DNA of 64,000 bases from Bradyrhizobium sp. NFR13 (GTDB lineage: Bacteria > Pseudomonadota > Alphaproteobacteria > Rhizobiales > Xanthobacteraceae). Positions 40,074 to 50,878 of this stretch are shown one piece after another (positions within the stretch are counted from its first letter, which is position 1; every line of letters begins with the position of its first letter). The translations under genes and the position numbers were made by a program. The stretch spans positions 1,364,001 to 1,428,000 of the forward strand of contig NZ_FOTP01000001.1 of NCBI RefSeq assembly GCF_900114605.1, written 5' to 3'. Under the pieces are notes generated by a model. That model had not been told where the DNA came from. It worked only from the letters and a program-made list of their open reading frames with translations, and did no database searches.

Positions 40074-42554
40074 TCAGAACCCGCTTTCTTCTTCTTCGAT
40101 CAGAATCTCGCGTTTTCCGGCATGGTTGGGCTGACCGACGATGCCTTCATTTTCCATCCGTTCTATCAGCGACGCTGCGCGATTGTAACCGATCTGCAGA
40201 CGGCGCTGGATGTAGCTGGTCGATGCCTTGCGGTCGCGCTTGACGATCGCAACGGCCTGCTGGAACAGGTCGCCGCCGCCATCGGCGCCCATGCCGGTGT
40301 TGTCGAACACAGCGCCGTCTTCGCCTTCTTCCGGTTCTTCGGCAGTGACCGCCTCGAGATATTCCGGCTCGCCCTGCGTCTTCAGGTGGCGCACCACCTT
40401 CTCGACTTCCTCGTCCGATACGAAAGGACCGTGCACGCGCGAGATGCGGCCGCCGCCAGCCATATAGAGCATGTCGCCACGGCCGAGCAGTTGCTCGGCG
40501 CCCATCTCGCCCAGGATGGTGCGGCTGTCGATCTTCGACGTGACCTGGAAGGAGATGCGCGTCGGGAAGTTCGCCTTGATCGTGCCGGTGATGACGTCCA
40601 CCGACGGACGCTGCGTGGCGAGGACGACGTGCAGACCGGCGGCGCGTGCCATCTGCGCGAGGCGCTGCACCAGGCCTTCGATGTCCTTGCCGGCGACCAT
40701 CATCAGGTCGGCCATTTCGTCGACAATGATGACGATATAGGGCAGCGGCGCGAGGTCGAGCTTCTCTTCCTCGTAGATCGCCTTGCCGGTCTCCTTGTCG
40801 AAGCCGGTATGGACCGTACGGGTGAGCTCCTCACCCTTGGCTTTCGCTTCGACGAGGCGTGCGTTGTAGCCGTCGATGTTGCGGACGCCGAGCTTGGCCA
40901 TGCGCTTGTAGCGCTCTTCCATCTCGCGCACGGCCCACTTCAGCGCGACGACGGCCTTCTTCGGGTCGGTCACGACGGGCGTCAGCAGATGCGGGATGCC
41001 GTCATAGACCGACAGTTCGAGCATCTTCGGATCGACCATGATCAGGCGGCATTGATCCGGTCGCAGCCGGTAAACCAGGCTGAGGATCATGGTGTTGATC
41101 GCCACCGATTTGCCCGAGCCGGTGGTACCGGCGATCAGCATATGCGGCGTGCGCGCGAGATCGATGATGATGGACTCGCCGCCGATATTCTTGCCAAGGC
41201 AGAGCGGCAGTTTGATGCCTTCGTTACTGTCCTGCACGGTCAATAGTTCGCGCAAGTAGACGTTCTCGCGATGCGCGTTGGGCAGCTCGATGCCGATGGC
41301 GTTACGGCCCGGAACAACAGCGACACGTGCGGACAGCGCGCTCATGGAGCGTGCGATGTCGTCGGCGAGGCCGATCACGCGTGACGACTTGATGCCCGGT
41401 GCGGGTTCGAGTTCGTAAAGCGTGACGACAGGGCCGGGATTGGCTTTGACGATCTCGCCGCGCACGCCGAAGTCCTGCAGCACGCCTTCCAGAGCGCGCG
41501 AATTGGCTTCGAGTTCGGCCTTGCTGAGCGGCTTGCGATCGGCGGCCTTCGGCGCGGTGAGCATGCCGACGGAGGGCAGTTCGAACTTGCCGTTGGATTT
41601 GCGCACCGGCTCCTTGGCCGAGGATTTCTTGCGCGCCTTCGGGGCGGGCTCCTCTTCTTCTTCCTCCTCCTCGTAGTCGTGCTCTTCGTCTTCGTCGTGA
41701 TCGCTCTCGTCTTCGTCATGCGGTGCAATTGACGGGCTATTGCGACGACCGCCGAGGTTGGGTTCCTGGCGCTCGAAGGAGGCCGCGCGCGCCTTGGGCT
41801 CGCTCGCGACCATCTTGCCGTAGACCAGCGAGAGCAACCGGCCGAGACGCGCTTTCGCGCTCATGACTGCATGCGCGGCCCAGCCCAGCGAGACAGCGAT
41901 CGAACCGCGATCGCGCGTTTCATCTTCCTCGAACGGCTCGTCATCTTCCTCGATATCGATCTCGGCGAATTCTTCCCGGGCGCGTGCGCCATAGCCGCAG
42001 GCGATGAAGAAGGTCACGATCATCGCCGCGCAGAGAATAAAGCCGAGGACGAATCGATAGATGAAGCCGACGGGGCCGAATACGACCGCGGGCGCGCGGA
42101 ACAGCGCGTCGCCGACCACGCCACCGACGCCGGTCGGCAGGGGCCACGACCCGCCATGCTGCCAGCAGCTGGCAAAGCCTGATGCGATGATGGTGCAAAG
42201 GACCCAGCAACCGATGCGCAGCGCCTCGCGATCGAAATGCCGATGCGTCATCATTCGCCAGCCCCAGACGGCGATGGTGAGAATCATCATGATCGCGCCG
42301 AGGCCGAGGATCTGCATCAACAGATCGGCACCGATCGCGCCGGGATAACCGGCGACATTCCGGATCGCACGCGAGGTGGCATGGCTCAGGCTCGGATCCT
42401 GCACAGACCACGTCATCATCGCCGCCGCGGCGACACCTGCGGCGCAGACCAGGCCAAAACCTGCCAGTTCACGCAGCCGTCGTCCCAGCATCTCGCGAAT
42501 TGACGCGGGCAGATGGCCGACGAGAGGAATGACGCGTTCGATCGTGGTGCTCAT
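40074..42554 (-). CDS. ftsK: DNA translocase FtsK
   Basis: 826 residues. Four transmembrane helices lie within about residues 30-190. An acidic, low-complexity linker (about 200-310, with a run of Asp/Glu including EEEEEEEE) is followed by the alpha domain and the beta ATPase with Walker [13 protein letters not shown] and Walker [15 protein letters not shown]. The C-terminal gamma winged helix ([25 protein letters not shown]) reads KOPS. It segregates chromosome termini at the septum. The aminotransferase gene lies 38 bp upstream in the same direction, so both may use the CtrA-box promoter region at 43.9 kb. Confidence 0.96.
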   Translation of the reverse strand: MSTTIERVIPLVGHLPASIREMLGRRLRELAGFGLVCAAGVAAAAMMTWSVQDPSLSHATSRAIRNVAGYPGAIGADLLMQILGLGAIMMILTIAVWGWRMMTHRHFDREALRIGCWVLCTIIASGFASCWQHGGSWPLPTGVGGVVGDALFRAPAVVFGPVGFIYRFVLGFILCAAMIVTFFIACGYGARAREEFAEIDIEEDDEPFEEDETRDRGSIAVSLGWAAHAVMSAKARLGRLLSLVYGKMVASEPKARAASFERQEPNLGGRRNSPSIAPHDEDESDHDEDEEHDYEEEEEEEEPAPKARKKSSAKEPVRKSNGKFELPSVGMLTAPKAADRKPLSKAELEANSRALEGVLQDFGVRGEIVKANPGPVVTLYELEPAPGIKSSRVIGLADDIARSMSALSARVAVVPGRNAIGIELPNAHRENVYLRELLTVQDSNEGIKLPLCLGKNIGGESIIIDLARTPHMLIAGTTGSGKSVAINTMILSLVYRLRPDQCRLIMVDPKMLELSVYDGIPHLLTPVVTDPKKAVVALKWAVREMEERYKRMAKLGVRNIDGYNARLVEAKAKGEELTRTVHTGFDKETGKAIYEEEKLDLAPLPYIVIIVDEMADLMMVAGKDIEGLVQRLAQMARAAGLHVVLATQRPSVDVITGTIKANFPTRISFQVTSKIDSRTILGEMGAEQLLGRGDMLYMAGGGRISRVHGPFVSDEEVEKVVRHLKTQGEPEYLEAVTAEEPEEGEDGAVFDNTGMGADGGGDLFQQAVAIVKRDRKASTSYIQRRLQIGYNRAASLIERMENEGIVGQPNHAGKREILIEEEESGF

Positions 42555-42592
42555 ACCGGAGTGCTCATGCGCCCTGCATTAATCCAGGATCT

Positions 42593-43822
42593 TCAATTCA
42601 AAATTTTCACCAGCCGATGCAAAGCCTCGGCTGTCGTTTCACTGTCCTGCACCATGGCCAAACGAATATAGCCGGCGCCGGGATTGCTGCCGTCGGCCTG
42701 CGGGCGCGCGAGATAACTTCCGGGCACCACGCGCACGCCGCCATCGCGATACAGTCTCACGGTGGCCTCTTCGTCGCCGCCATATGCGGAGACATCGAGC
42801 CACAGACAGAAGCCTCCGGCCGGTCGCTTGTAGCCGTAGCGATTGCCGAGGATCTTATCCGCAAGATCGAACTTCAGGCGGTAGAGCCTGCGATTCTCTT
42901 CCACATGTGCTTCGTCGCTATAGGCGGCAACCGCGACCTGCTGCAGTGGTACCGGCACCTGCGGTGCGGCGACGTTGCGCAATTCGTGAAACGCGCTCAG
43001 GAACTTCTTGTCGCCGGCGACGAAGCCGACGCGCATGCCAGGCAGGTTCGAGCGCTTTGATAGCGACTGAAACGCAACGACATTGGCATAGTCGGGTCCG
43101 GCTGACGCGAGCATGCTGCCGGGCGCGGCCTGCGTGTAGATTTCCGAATAGCATTCGTCTGAAAGCACGATGAAGCCGTAGCGCAGCGCGAGGTCATGCA
43201 GCTTCTTGAAGTAAGCAGGCGTCGCGACGGCGCCTTGCGGATTGGCCGGCGATGCTACGTACATCGCCACCGTGCGCGCCAGGGTGGCCTCATCGAGTGC
43301 GTCGAGATCGGGAAGGAAGCCGTTGGCCACTGTGGTCGGCATGAAGATTGGCTCGCAACCCGCGGCGCGCGCACCGGCGCCGTAGGCTGGATAGAACGGA
43401 TTTGGCAGCAGGATCGCCGGCGTGCCTTTGCGCGGACCGACAAAGCGCGCGGCCGTGATCGCGGCGAAGAACAGGCCTTCGCGGCTGCCATTCAGCACCA
43501 GCACTTCGGTTTCCGGATCGAGGGCGCGCGGGAGATTGAAGCGGGACCCCATCCATGCGGCGGCGGCGCGGCGGAACGGCTCAATGCCCTTAGCGATCGG
43601 ATAGCGGCCGAAATCGGCAATGTGTTTGGCGAGGACCGGCCCGACGAAATCCGGCACCGGGTGCTGCGGTTCGCCCAATGACAGTGTGATCAGCGGTTGG
43701 CCGGGCTGATACGGCGCCAGCAATTCCGTCAGTCGCGCAAACGGCGAACGTTCGCCATCGGGCCCAGCCGAGGTCCGGCTGCCAGCGCCTTGCGCCGCGG
43801 AAGGAGGAGCGGTGAGTGCCAT
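42593..43822 (-). CDS. class I/II PLP aminotransferase, DapC-like
   Basis: 409 residues. Fold-type I aminotransferase with LSLGEPQHPVPDFV, SPANPQGAVATPAYFKKL, VLSDECYSEIY (Asp and Tyr contacting PLP) and the PLP lysine in SLSKRSNLPGMRVGF. The sequence resembles succinyldiaminopimelate aminotransferases (DapC) of lysine biosynthesis, but substrate assignment within this family is uncertain. It is the first gene of the minus-strand run leading into ftsK. Confidence 0.85.
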   Translation of the reverse strand: MALTAPPSAAQGAGSRTSAGPDGERSPFARLTELLAPYQPGQPLITLSLGEPQHPVPDFVGPVLAKHIADFGRYPIAKGIEPFRRAAAAWMGSRFNLPRALDPETEVLVLNGSREGLFFAAITAARFVGPRKGTPAILLPNPFYPAYGAGARAAGCEPIFMPTTVANGFLPDLDALDEATLARTVAMYVASPANPQGAVATPAYFKKLHDLALRYGFIVLSDECYSEIYTQAAPGSMLASAGPDYANVVAFQSLSKRSNLPGMRVGFVAGDKKFLSAFHELRNVAAPQVPVPLQQVAVAAYSDEAHVEENRRLYRLKFDLADKILGNRYGYKRPAGGFCLWLDVSAYGGDEEATVRLYRDGGVRVVPGSYLARPQADGSNPGAGYIRLAMVQDSETTAEALHRLVKILN

Positions 43823-43907
43823 CAGGAAAACGCCAGTACTTTCAAGGCAGCCGATCGCCCCATGAGATCGGCTGAAACGGGATCAAACCACCATAGATAC
43901 GGCGAGG

Positions 43908-43924
43908 TTAAGACGCGATTAACC
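43908..43924 (-). promoter_or_regulatory. CtrA-type binding site
   Basis: TTAA-GACGCGA-TTAACC, a perfect match to the TTAA-N7-TTAA(C) consensus of the cell-cycle regulator CtrA, 86 bp upstream of the aminotransferase start and hence of the aminotransferase-ftsK run. I checked intergenic TTAA motifs across the window and found no other perfect pair. Confidence 0.65.
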
Positions 43925-43996
43925 ATCGAGGGGTCGGCCTTGCTATCACGCGTTCAGCGGCCGTCCAGCCCTACATGGGGATCGGAATGGTACCCC

Positions 43997-44029
43997 AAAA
44001 AGTGAAAGGCCCCAGCTTGCGCTGGAGCC
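43997..44029 (-). terminator. intrinsic terminator of amtB
   Basis: On the minus strand GGCTCCAGC and GCTGGGGCC (44029-44021 and 44016-44008) pair around a GCAA tetraloop with one T-G pair, followed by TTTCACTTTTT. It ends the glnK-amtB transcript. Confidence 0.85.
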
Positions 44030-44117
44030 CTTCGACGGTTGGGACATTGCCGGGTAGTGCCCCAACCGATCCCTTTGTGAGCATCCCGGATCGTTGTTCC
44101 GGGATGGCTCGTGACGC

Positions 44118-45557
44118 TTACATGTTGTAGGCGCGTTCGGTGTGTTCGGTGACGTCGAGGCCTTCGCGCTCGACTTCAACATTGACGCGGAGGCCGACGA
44201 TCACGTCGACGACCTTGAACAGGATCGCCGAACCGACGCCCGACCACACCAGCGTGGTCGCGACAGCCTTACACTGCGCGAGCATCTGGGTGACCATGTC
44301 GTAGTCGCCGATCTTGCCGGCGACGTAATCCATGACGCCCGTACCACCGAGGGCCGGGTTGACCAGGATGCCGGTGCCGAGCGCGCCGATGATGCCGCCG
44401 ACGCAATGGACGCCGAACACATCGAGCGAGTCGTCATAGCCAAGCGAGTTCTTCACGACGGTGCAGAAGAACAGGCAGACGACGCCTGCGACCAGACCGA
44501 GAACCATCGCGCCCATCGGGCCCGAGAAGCCGCAAGCCGGGGTGACGGCGACGAGGCCGGCAACCGCGCCCGATGCGGCACCGAGCAGCGACGGGTGACC
44601 CTTGGTCATCCACTCCGCGAACATCCAGGCCATCGCCGCAACCGCAGTTGCGAGGAAGGTGTTGGTCATCGCGAGAGCGGCAGTGCCCGAGGCTTCGAGG
44701 TTCGAACCGACGTTGAAGCCGAACCAGCCAACCCACAGCAGGGACGCGCCGATCATGGTCATGGTCAGCGAGTGCGGAGCCATCAGCTCCTTGCCATAGC
44801 CGGTGCGCTTGCCGATGATCAGGCAGCCCACGAGGCCAGCAATGCCGGCGTTGATGTGAACGACGGTGCCGCCAGCGAAGTCGAGAGCGCCCCACAGGAA
44901 CACCTGGCCGGCATCGGCCATGACTTCGTCAAGCTTGGCCTGAGCCGCAGCCTTCGCATCGGGAGCCGCTGCAGCAACAGCCTTGGCAGCTGCGACAATG
45001 GCGTCCGGACCAGCCCAGTACCAGACCATGTGCGCGATCGGGAAGTAGATCAGCGTCACCCAGAGCGGGATGAACAGTGCAATCGCGGCGAACTTGGTGC
45101 GTTCTGCGAAGGCGCCGACGATCAGGCCGGGGGTAATGGCGGCAAAGGTCATCTGGAAGCAGAAGTACACGAGCTCCGAGATGTTGGCGTCTGCGGTGAA
45201 CGAAGCAGCCATCGAGTCAGGCGTCACGCCGGCGAGGAACGCCTTCGAGAAGCCACCGATATAAGCCGAACCGCCAGTGAAGGTGATGCTGTAGCCGTAG
45301 AGAGCCCAGATGATCATCACGATGCAGGCGGTGTAGAGGACCTGCATCAACACAGAGAGCATGTTCTTGGAACGGACGAGGCCGCCATAGAACAAGGCGA
45401 GGCCCGGGACGGTCATCAACAGCACCAGCACGGTCGACGTCATCATCCAGGCGTTGTCGCCCTTGTTGACCGTCGGATCGGCGTAGGCCGCGGTTGCGGC
45501 GAACAGGCCAACGGCAAGTGCCGCCAATCCCGCGCCAGAGGGACGCTTAAACGTCAT
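44118..45557 (-). CDS. amtB: ammonium transporter AmtB
   Basis: 479 residues with a cleavable signal (AALAVGLFAATAAYADPTV) and eleven hydrophobic helices. Conserved features: GLALFYGGLVRSKNMLSVLMQ, the first pore histidine in FPIAHMVWYWAG, GALDFAGGTVVHINAGIAGLV, and the second pore histidine in DVFGVHCVGGIIGALGTG. A roughly 25-residue Ala-rich insertion (AAAKAVAAAAPDAKAAAQAKLDE) lies in a periplasmic loop. It lies 54 bp downstream of glnK, the usual pairing by which GlnK blocks the channel. Confidence 0.97.
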   Translation of the reverse strand: MTFKRPSGAGLAALAVGLFAATAAYADPTVNKGDNAWMMTSTVLVLLMTVPGLALFYGGLVRSKNMLSVLMQVLYTACIVMIIWALYGYSITFTGGSAYIGGFSKAFLAGVTPDSMAASFTADANISELVYFCFQMTFAAITPGLIVGAFAERTKFAAIALFIPLWVTLIYFPIAHMVWYWAGPDAIVAAAKAVAAAAPDAKAAAQAKLDEVMADAGQVFLWGALDFAGGTVVHINAGIAGLVGCLIIGKRTGYGKELMAPHSLTMTMIGASLLWVGWFGFNVGSNLEASGTAALAMTNTFLATAVAAMAWMFAEWMTKGHPSLLGAASGAVAGLVAVTPACGFSGPMGAMVLGLVAGVVCLFFCTVVKNSLGYDDSLDVFGVHCVGGIIGALGTGILVNPALGGTGVMDYVAGKIGDYDMVTQMLAQCKAVATTLVWSGVGSAILFKVVDVIVGLRVNVEVEREGLDVTEHTERAYNM

Positions 45558-45611
45558 TTTGTTTGACTCCTGATTGAAGAATGGGTGAGCGCGAAATCCG
45601 AGGAATTCGAC

Positions 45612-46418
<807 letters not shown>

Positions 46419-46757
46419 CTAAAGCGCGTCGCTGTCGGTCTCGCCGGTGCGGATACGCAGGGCGTGGTCGATCGGGGTCACGAAGATCTTGCCATCGCCG
46501 ATCTGGCCGGTCCGGGCTCCGCTGGAGATGACCTCGACCGCCTTGGCTACAAGATCGGATGCTACAGCGATTTCGAGCCGCAGCTTCGGCAGGAAATTCA
46601 CGATATACTCGGCGCCGCGATACATCTCGGTATGGCCCTTCTGCCGGCCATAGCCCTTCACTTCAGTCACCGTCATGCCGTGGACGCCGATAGCCGTCAA
46701 AGCCTGACGCACCTCATCGAGCTTGAAGGGTTTGATGATCGCGACCACGAGCTTCAT
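46419..46757 (-). CDS. second nitrogen regulatory protein P-II (GlnK/GlnB type)
   Basis: 112 residues, about 75-80% identical by eye to the other P-II protein in the cluster. The T-loop [17 protein letters not shown] keeps Tyr51 and the C-terminal [23 protein letters not shown] is conserved. It lacks an adjacent amtB. In Rhodopseudomonas palustris two glnK-amtB pairs lie in tandem, so this may be the survivor of a lost pair. Confidence 0.93.
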   Translation of the reverse strand: MKLVVAIIKPFKLDEVRQALTAIGVHGMTVTEVKGYGRQKGHTEMYRGAEYIVNFLPKLRLEIAVASDLVAKAVEVISSGARTGQIGDGKIFVTPIDHALRIRTGETDSDAL

Positions 46758-46924
46758 GCAGGGCTTCCTCTTCGGGGCGGTGTACGACCCTGCTTACGCA
46801 ATCACGCAACTTTATGCCATCCCTGTTGGCACGGCGCGTGGAAATTGGGCGCCGGCGCTGCCCTCCAGCGGGCCAACTGCACGCCAGGGCGGCAAGCAGT
46901 ATTCCGGACTGGAAGCGGCGCGAC

Positions 46925-47800
46925 TTACGTCGCTGGCTTCTCGCGTCGCTCGCGCACTGAGCCTTCCTGCGCCACGGTCGCCACCAGCGTGCCGTCGGGC
47001 TTGAAGATCAGGCCGCGTGCGAGGCCACGGCCGTTCTGGGCGCTTGGCGAATCCTGGCTGTAGAGCAGCCATTCGTCGGCGCGGAACGGGCGGTGAAACC
47101 ACATGGCATGATCGAGGCTGGCCGCCATCGCCTGACCGTCGAACAAAGTGCGGCCATAGCGGGCCATGATGGAATCGAGCAGCGAAAAGTCCGAGGCATA
47201 GGCCAGCGCGCACATATGGAGTGCCGGATCGTCCGGCAGCTTCGCGGCGGTCCGAATCCAGAAATTAATCCGGCCCTCCGGAATCTTCTCGCCAGCATAA
47301 CGCTGGAATTCCACCGGACGCAGCTCGATCGGCCTGTCGGACTCGTAATAGCGGCGGATGAAATCGGGCATCTTCTCGATGATCGGATGTTTGGAGAGCT
47401 CTTCCGCAGTGAGCTTGTCTGGCGGTGGCACGTCCGGCATCGGATCCTGGTGATTGAACGAGTCCTCCTCCTCGGCGTGGAACGACACCATCATCGAGAA
47501 GATCGCGTGGCCGTGCTGGATCGCGGTGACACGCCGGGTCGAATAGCTCTTGCCATCACGCAGCCGCTCGACCTCGTAGACGATCGGAATCTGCGGGTCG
47601 CCGGGCAGGATGAAATAACAATGCAGCGAATGCGGCATACGGTCTTCGACGGTGCGGCACGAAGCCACCATGGCCTGGCCGATCACCTGGCCGCCAAACA
47701 CCCGCTGCCAGCGCGTTTTCGGGCTGCGGCCGCGGAACATGTTCACCTCGATGGTCTCGAGATCGAGGATATCGATCAGATCGATCAGGCTCTTGGACAT
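46925..47800 (-). CDS. tesB: acyl-CoA thioesterase II (TesB)
   Basis: 291 residues, a double hot-dog fold. It hydrolyses medium- and long-chain acyl-CoAs. Family motifs: FRGRSPKTRWQRVFGGQVIGQAMVAS, LHCYFILPGDP, GKSYSTRRVTAIQHGHAIFSM, then DHAMWFHRPFRADEWLLYSQDSPSAQNGRGLARGLIF, which contains the catalytic Asp/Thr/Gln region. It is 167 bp upstream of the second P-II gene. Confidence 0.93.
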   Translation of the reverse strand: MSKSLIDLIDILDLETIEVNMFRGRSPKTRWQRVFGGQVIGQAMVASCRTVEDRMPHSLHCYFILPGDPQIPIVYEVERLRDGKSYSTRRVTAIQHGHAIFSMMVSFHAEEEDSFNHQDPMPDVPPPDKLTAEELSKHPIIEKMPDFIRRYYESDRPIELRPVEFQRYAGEKIPEGRINFWIRTAAKLPDDPALHMCALAYASDFSLLDSIMARYGRTLFDGQAMAASLDHAMWFHRPFRADEWLLYSQDSPSAQNGRGLARGLIFKPDGTLVATVAQEGSVRERREKPAT

Positions 47801-47942
47801 GTCGGCATCTTTCCGTCAGCGGCAATATTAAGGGAGGTTTACCAGGACCTTGGCCGTGCAGGCCCCGGTCCCATTGCCGCCCTTGTTTCGCGATCCTGTT
47901 TCGCCCAGCTATAAGCGCGTGGCAACAGCGAGAACGGATATC

Positions 47943-49163
47943 ATGGCGGCACAACGAGGCATTGTCATCGGCGGCGGAGCGTTTGCCGGGCTGGCATTGG
48001 CGCTGGCGTTGCGGCAGGGGCTTGGTCCCGATCTGCCGATCATTGTCGCCGATCCCGCGCTGGCGGCCAGGCCGAGCCGCGATCCGCGCGCTACGGCCAT
48101 CGTTGCAGCCTGTCGGCGGCTGTTCGATGCTCTCGGTGTTTGGGATGCCGTGGCTGCCGACAGCCAGCCGATCCTCGACATGGTCGTCACCGATTCCAAA
48201 CTGGAAGACGCCACCCGTCCGACGTTCCTGACCTTCGGCGGTCATGTGGAGCCGGGCGAACCATTCGCACATATGGTCGAGAACCGCCGGCTGATCGACG
48301 AACTCGTGATCCGCGCCGAAGCGGCGGGCGTCGACCTGCGTGCGACTGCGGTGACGACATTCGATTCACGGGCCGATGGTGTCAGCGTCACGCTCGGGGA
48401 TGGCAGTGTGATCGAGGCTGGCCTGTTGGTCGCCGCCGATGGCGCACGCTCCAAGCTGCGCGAGCGAGCGGGTATTGCGACCCATGGCTGGGACTATGAC
48501 CAGTCCGGTATCGTGGTCACCGTCGGCCATGAGCGCGATCATGACGGACGTGCCGAAGAGCACTTCCTGCCCGCGGGGCCGTTCGCAATTCTGCCTCTGA
48601 CCGGCAAGCGTTCGTCGCTGGTGTGGACCGAGAATCGCGCGGAAGCCGCACGCATCGTCGCCTTGCCGGATGATGAATTCCATACAGAGCTTGAGCAGCG
48701 CTTTGGCCTGCACCTCGGCGAGGTCAAGGCACTCGACAAGCCGCGCGCCTTTCCGCTCGGCTACTTCGTCGCGCGCTCCTTCATCGGCGAACGGCTGGCG
48801 CTGATCGGTGACGCCGCGCATGTGATCCATCCCATAGCGGGGCAGGGACTCAATATGGGTCTCAAGGACGTCGCGGCATTGGCAGAGACCATCGTCGATG
48901 CTGCACGTCTCGGGATGGATTTCGGCCAGAGCGATGTGCTTGAGCGCTACCAGCGCTGGCGTCGGTTCGACACCATGACGATGGGCGTCGCCACCAATGT
49001 GCTCAACGTCCTGTTCTCGAACGACCTGCCCTTCGTGCGCAGCATCCGCGACATTGGTCTCGGCATCGTTGATCGCTTGCCACCGCTGAAGGGTGCGTTC
49101 ATCAAGCAGGCTGCAGGATTGTCGGGCGACGTGCCAAGGCTATTGAAGGGCGAGGCGCTGTAG
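47943..49163 (+). CDS. UbiH/UbiF/VisC-family FAD-dependent hydroxylase (ubiquinone biosynthesis)
   Basis: 406 residues from ATG 47943; the frame extends to 47850 but the FAD motif starts right after the ATG (GIVIGGGAFAGLALALALR). Other flavoprotein signatures are VAADGARSKLRE and LIGDAAHVIHPIAGQGLNMGLKD. Family members hydroxylate the ubiquinone ring in the membrane-associated pathway; which position is not clear from sequence. It starts divergently from tesB and ends 7 bp from the convergent LysR gene. Confidence 0.85.
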   Translation: MAAQRGIVIGGGAFAGLALALALRQGLGPDLPIIVADPALAARPSRDPRATAIVAACRRLFDALGVWDAVAADSQPILDMVVTDSKLEDATRPTFLTFGGHVEPGEPFAHMVENRRLIDELVIRAEAAGVDLRATAVTTFDSRADGVSVTLGDGSVIEAGLLVAADGARSKLRERAGIATHGWDYDQSGIVVTVGHERDHDGRAEEHFLPAGPFAILPLTGKRSSLVWTENRAEAARIVALPDDEFHTELEQRFGLHLGEVKALDKPRAFPLGYFVARSFIGERLALIGDAAHVIHPIAGQGLNMGLKDVAALAETIVDAARLGMDFGQSDVLERYQRWRRFDTMTMGVATNVLNVLFSNDLPFVRSIRDIGLGIVDRLPPLKGAFIKQAAGLSGDVPRLLKGEAL

Positions 49164-49170
49164 TTGGTAC

Positions 49171-50112
49171 TCATGCGGTTACGCCGTTCAATGTGGAAGG
49201 GTGCTGATTCTTCTCGCCTTCGAACAGCGGGCGCTCGCGAATCAATCCTTCGCCGACGAGATCGAAAAAGGCCCTGACGCGCGCCGTATTCTTCAAATCC
49301 GCATGAGTCACGATCCATAGTTCACCCTCGAGTTCCTTGAGGGGCTCAGATAGTGCTCTTGCCACTCCGGTGTCGTGATCTGCGAGATAGCATGGCATCA
49401 GCGCGAGCCCGATGCCGGCTTTCGCTGCGACGAGCTGGTTGACCAGACTGTTTGTCCGATAGACGAAGGCCTTCGACGGCGCGGTGCGTGACAGCCAGTC
49501 GGCAGCCCCGATGCCTGATGTCGCTTCCTCCCAGCCGATCAGGGAATGGCGATCGATCTCGGATGGATTCGATAACGGGCCGCCAATCGCTTCAAGATAG
49601 GCAGGGGCGGCATAGAGCCCCCATGCGATGGCCGACAGTCTGCGTCCCCAAAGATCGCCTTCCTTCGGACGGATAGGGCGCAATGCGATGTCGGCTTCGC
49701 GGCGCGACAGGCTCAGTACGCGGTTGTCGATCACCAGTTCCACGATGATGCCAGGGTGAGCCTGCTGGAAAGCGGCGAGAAGTGGTGTCAGCCGGCTATA
49801 GGCCAGTGTTTCGGATGACGTGACCGTCAGGCGGCCGGACAAACGATGATCGCGACCGGATATGTCGCGATCAAGCGCCAGCGCCTCGTCCTCCATGCGC
49901 TCCGCGCCGGCAGCCATCCGCGCACCGGCCTCCGTCGCTTGATAAACGCCGCCAGGCAGCCGCTCGAATAGTCGCACGCCAACCTTGTCCTCCAGCGCTT
50001 TCAGGCGGCGAAAGGCCGTGGAGTGATCGACGCCGAGTGTTATCGCCGCCGCCGTCAGACTGCCCGCGCGCTGGATGGCGAGCGCCAGCCGAAGTTCGTT
50101 CCAATCATCCAT
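49171..50112 (-). CDS. LysR-family transcriptional regulator
   Basis: 313 residues from ATG 50112. Winged HTH at residues about 2-60: MDDWNELRLALAIQRAGSL, AAAITLGVDHSTAFRRLKALEDKVGVRLFER. The effector-binding domain (about 90-300) follows. It is divergent from a GST-GST-Gdx operon, 140 bp away, with an inverted repeat in between that fits a LysR box, so it probably controls that operon. Confidence 0.88.
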   Translation of the reverse strand: MDDWNELRLALAIQRAGSLTAAAITLGVDHSTAFRRLKALEDKVGVRLFERLPGGVYQATEAGARMAAGAERMEDEALALDRDISGRDHRLSGRLTVTSSETLAYSRLTPLLAAFQQAHPGIIVELVIDNRVLSLSRREADIALRPIRPKEGDLWGRRLSAIAWGLYAAPAYLEAIGGPLSNPSEIDRHSLIGWEEATSGIGAADWLSRTAPSKAFVYRTNSLVNQLVAAKAGIGLALMPCYLADHDTGVARALSEPLKELEGELWIVTHADLKNTARVRAFFDLVGEGLIRERPLFEGEKNQHPSTLNGVTA

Positions 50113-50136
50113 GCTGGCGAAGATAGCAGCGTGTTT

Positions 50137-50154
50137 GCTTGCAGTCACGCAAGC
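50137..50154. promoter_or_regulatory. inverted repeat operator, LysR-box-like
   Basis: GCTTGC-AGTCAC-GCAAGC, perfect 6-bp arms with T-N11-A spacing, between the divergent LysR regulator and the GST operon (25 bp from the regulator start). Confidence 0.55.
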
Positions 50155-50251
50155 CTCGCTGGCGAAATGCCAATAGGACTTGCGCCTGTGCGGGCGCTAC
50201 CTTGCTGGTGCCGATAGCACCTCCACGACAGACGCAATGAAAGATCCAACC

Positions 50252-50878
50252 ATGAAGCTCTATTACGCCAGCGGTACCTGCTCGCTCTCGCCGCACATTG
50301 TTGCGAACGAGGCCGGTATTCCGCTTGAACTCGTGCGGGTTGATATCCGGAAGTCGCCCCACGTCACCGAGGCGGGCAGCGACTATTCGGCGGTGAACCC
50401 GAACGGCTATGTGCCGGCGTTGGCGCTCGATGATGGGACCGTGCTGACCGAGGGCGCGGCGATCGTTCAATACCTTGCGGACCTCAAACCCGAAAGCGCG
50501 TTGGCGCCGCCTGCCGGCACACCGCAACGCGTTGAGCTGCAATCCTGGCTCAACTTCATCGCCACCGAACTCCACAAGATGTTCAGCCCGTGGCTGTTTC
50601 ACCCCGAATATGGCGCACGGGCGGGAGATGTTGCACGCGCAAGGATCGCAGAGCGGCTGGCGTCGGTCGAGCGCCATCTGGCAGCGGGCAAGCCGTTCCT
50701 GCTCGGAGAAAGCTTCACGGTGGCCGACGCCTATCTGTTCACGATCGTCGGGTGGTCCAATTTCACCAAGGTTGATCTGTCCAACTTTCCGCATCTGCGC
50801 GACTTCATGGCCCGCGTCGAAGCGCGGCCCGCCGTGCTGCACGCCATGCGCGTAGAAAGATTAAAGGTGAGCGCATGA
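50252..50878 (+). CDS. beta-class glutathione S-transferase
   Basis: 208 residues from ATG 50252. Thioredoxin-fold domain MKLYYASGTCSLSPHIVANEAG has Cys10, characteristic of bacterial beta-class GST. Then NPNGYVPALALDDGTVLTEGAAIVQYLAD binds glutathione. The alpha-helical domain has FLLGESFTVADAYLF. It conjugates or binds glutathione for detoxification. Start overlaps: its stop and the next GST start overlap as ATGA, so the two are translationally coupled. Confidence 0.9.
   Translation: MKLYYASGTCSLSPHIVANEAGIPLELVRVDIRKSPHVTEAGSDYSAVNPNGYVPALALDDGTVLTEGAAIVQYLADLKPESALAPPAGTPQRVELQSWLNFIATELHKMFSPWLFHPEYGARAGDVARARIAERLASVERHLAAGKPFLLGESFTVADAYLFTIVGWSNFTKVDLSNFPHLRDFMARVEARPAVLHAMRVERLKVSA

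Noticed and set aside
39936-41246. A 436-residue plus-strand open frame
   Set aside because: Antisense to ftsK and without recognisable features.
44142-45566. A 474-residue plus-strand open frame
   Set aside because: Antisense to amtB, rich in His, Asp and Arg, no recognisable domain.
46810-46826. Second sigma-54-like site upstream of the first P-II gene (minus strand TGGCATAAAGTTGCG)
   Set aside because: The GG to GC spacing is 9 instead of 10 bases, which RpoN rarely tolerates.
47828-47843. CtrA-like TTAA-N7-TTAC between tesB and the FAD hydroxylase
   Set aside because: Second half-site imperfect; the GGGAGG inside looks incidental.
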